NCBI GenBank assembly: GCA_022508685.1
Contig: JAFLUS010000062.1
Location: forward strand, 1-8,868
Length of the DNA: 8,868 nucleotides
From: Prevotellaceae bacterium
GTDB lineage: Bacteria > Bacteroidota > Bacteroidia > Bacteroidales > Bacteroidaceae
Direction of reading: 5' to 3'
Position numbers and translations under genes: made by a program. Each line of letters starts with the position of its first letter. Position 1 is the first letter of the stretch. Below, piece by piece: positions 8,710 through 8,868 of the stretch. The notes beneath the pieces are model-generated. The model saw only the letters and a list, made by a program, of their open reading frames with translations. It had not been told where the DNA came from and did no database searches.

Positions 8710-8750
8710 CAAGCCTGCATCGGTTCGTCACTCGATGCAGGCTTGTTTTC
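8710..8750. terminator. Probable bidirectional intrinsic terminator between radA and the convergent gene
   Basis: A perfect 13-bp inverted repeat (CAAGCCTGCATCG at 8710-8722, CGATGCAGGCTTG at 8733-8745) surrounds a 10-nt loop. On the plus strand it is followed by TTTTCATTTG. On the minus strand the bases after the stem are CTGTTTCAAATT, a weaker T-rich tail. It lies 73 bases after the radA stop and 32 bases beyond the stop of the minus-strand gene, exactly where a shared terminator for convergent genes would be. Confidence 0.8.
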
Positions 8751-8777
8751 ATTTGTCGTTCGTCGTCGAACGTCTGT

Positions 8778-8868
8778 TTATTTTCCGAAAGGTACGTTGA
8801 TACCGAGGCTGATTTGTGCACGTCCCGAGAGGGGAAGACCTTGCTTTGCCAACTTGCCGAGGGTGTGG
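8778..8868 (-). CDS. 3' end of an unidentified, probably outer-membrane beta-barrel protein (partial)
   Basis: Read on the minus strand, an open frame enters at the right edge and ends with TAA at 8780-8778, giving the last 29 residues of a protein that starts outside the window. The end, AQISLGINVPFGK, alternates hydrophobic and polar residues and has an aromatic residue near the C-terminus, like the closing strand of an outer-membrane barrel. The terminator hairpin at 8710-8745 fits its 3' end. The fragment is too short to name a family. A chance open frame cannot be fully excluded. Confidence 0.6.
   Translation of the reverse strand, partial: HTLGKLAKQGLPLSGRAQISLGINVPFGK

Overview
The window holds a compact plus-strand block of three genes with the end of a fourth, convergent gene at its right edge. 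It looks like chromosomal DNA of a Bacteroidota member, most likely order Bacteroidales. The signs are a phylum-type promoter (TAnnTTTG box), no Shine-Dalgarno sequences before the genes, a lipidated Omp85 protein of the TamL type next to a very long TamB, and a RadA of Bacteroidales character. G+C is about 55% by eye. A Prevotellaceae-like source is possible but cannot be fixed from this sequence alone.

Layout: 1-70 is a short upstream region with a good promoter ending only 8 bases before the first start codon. 71-4795 is tamB, an inner-membrane-anchored AsmA-like/TamB protein of 1574 residues. 4792-7242 is tamL, a lipoprotein-type BamA/TamA-family outer-membrane barrel of 816 residues that overlaps tamB by ATGA. 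7248-8636 is radA, encoding a 462-residue DNA repair ATPase, starting 5 bases after tamL. 8637-8777 is intergenic, with a small hairpin directly after radA and a strong 13-bp inverted repeat that looks like a bidirectional terminator. 8778-8868 (minus strand) is the 3' end of an unidentified gene whose last residues look like a beta-barrel strand.

TamB and TamL should form one envelope-spanning machine. TamB is anchored in the inner membrane, crosses the periplasm as a long hydrophobic-groove beta structure, and docks by its C-terminus on the POTRA region of TamL in the outer membrane. In the related TamA-TamB system of Proteobacteria this machine is tied to outer-membrane protein assembly and phospholipid delivery. 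RadA is a recombination and repair ATPase with no evident mechanistic link; it appears simply to share the transcript.

I found no mobile element, CRISPR array, tRNA, rRNA or defence system, and no convincing undescribed system. The points most worth a second look are the near-leaderless tamB promoter, the flip in GC skew inside tamB, and the lipidated Omp85 with an Ala/Thr/Pro-rich insert.
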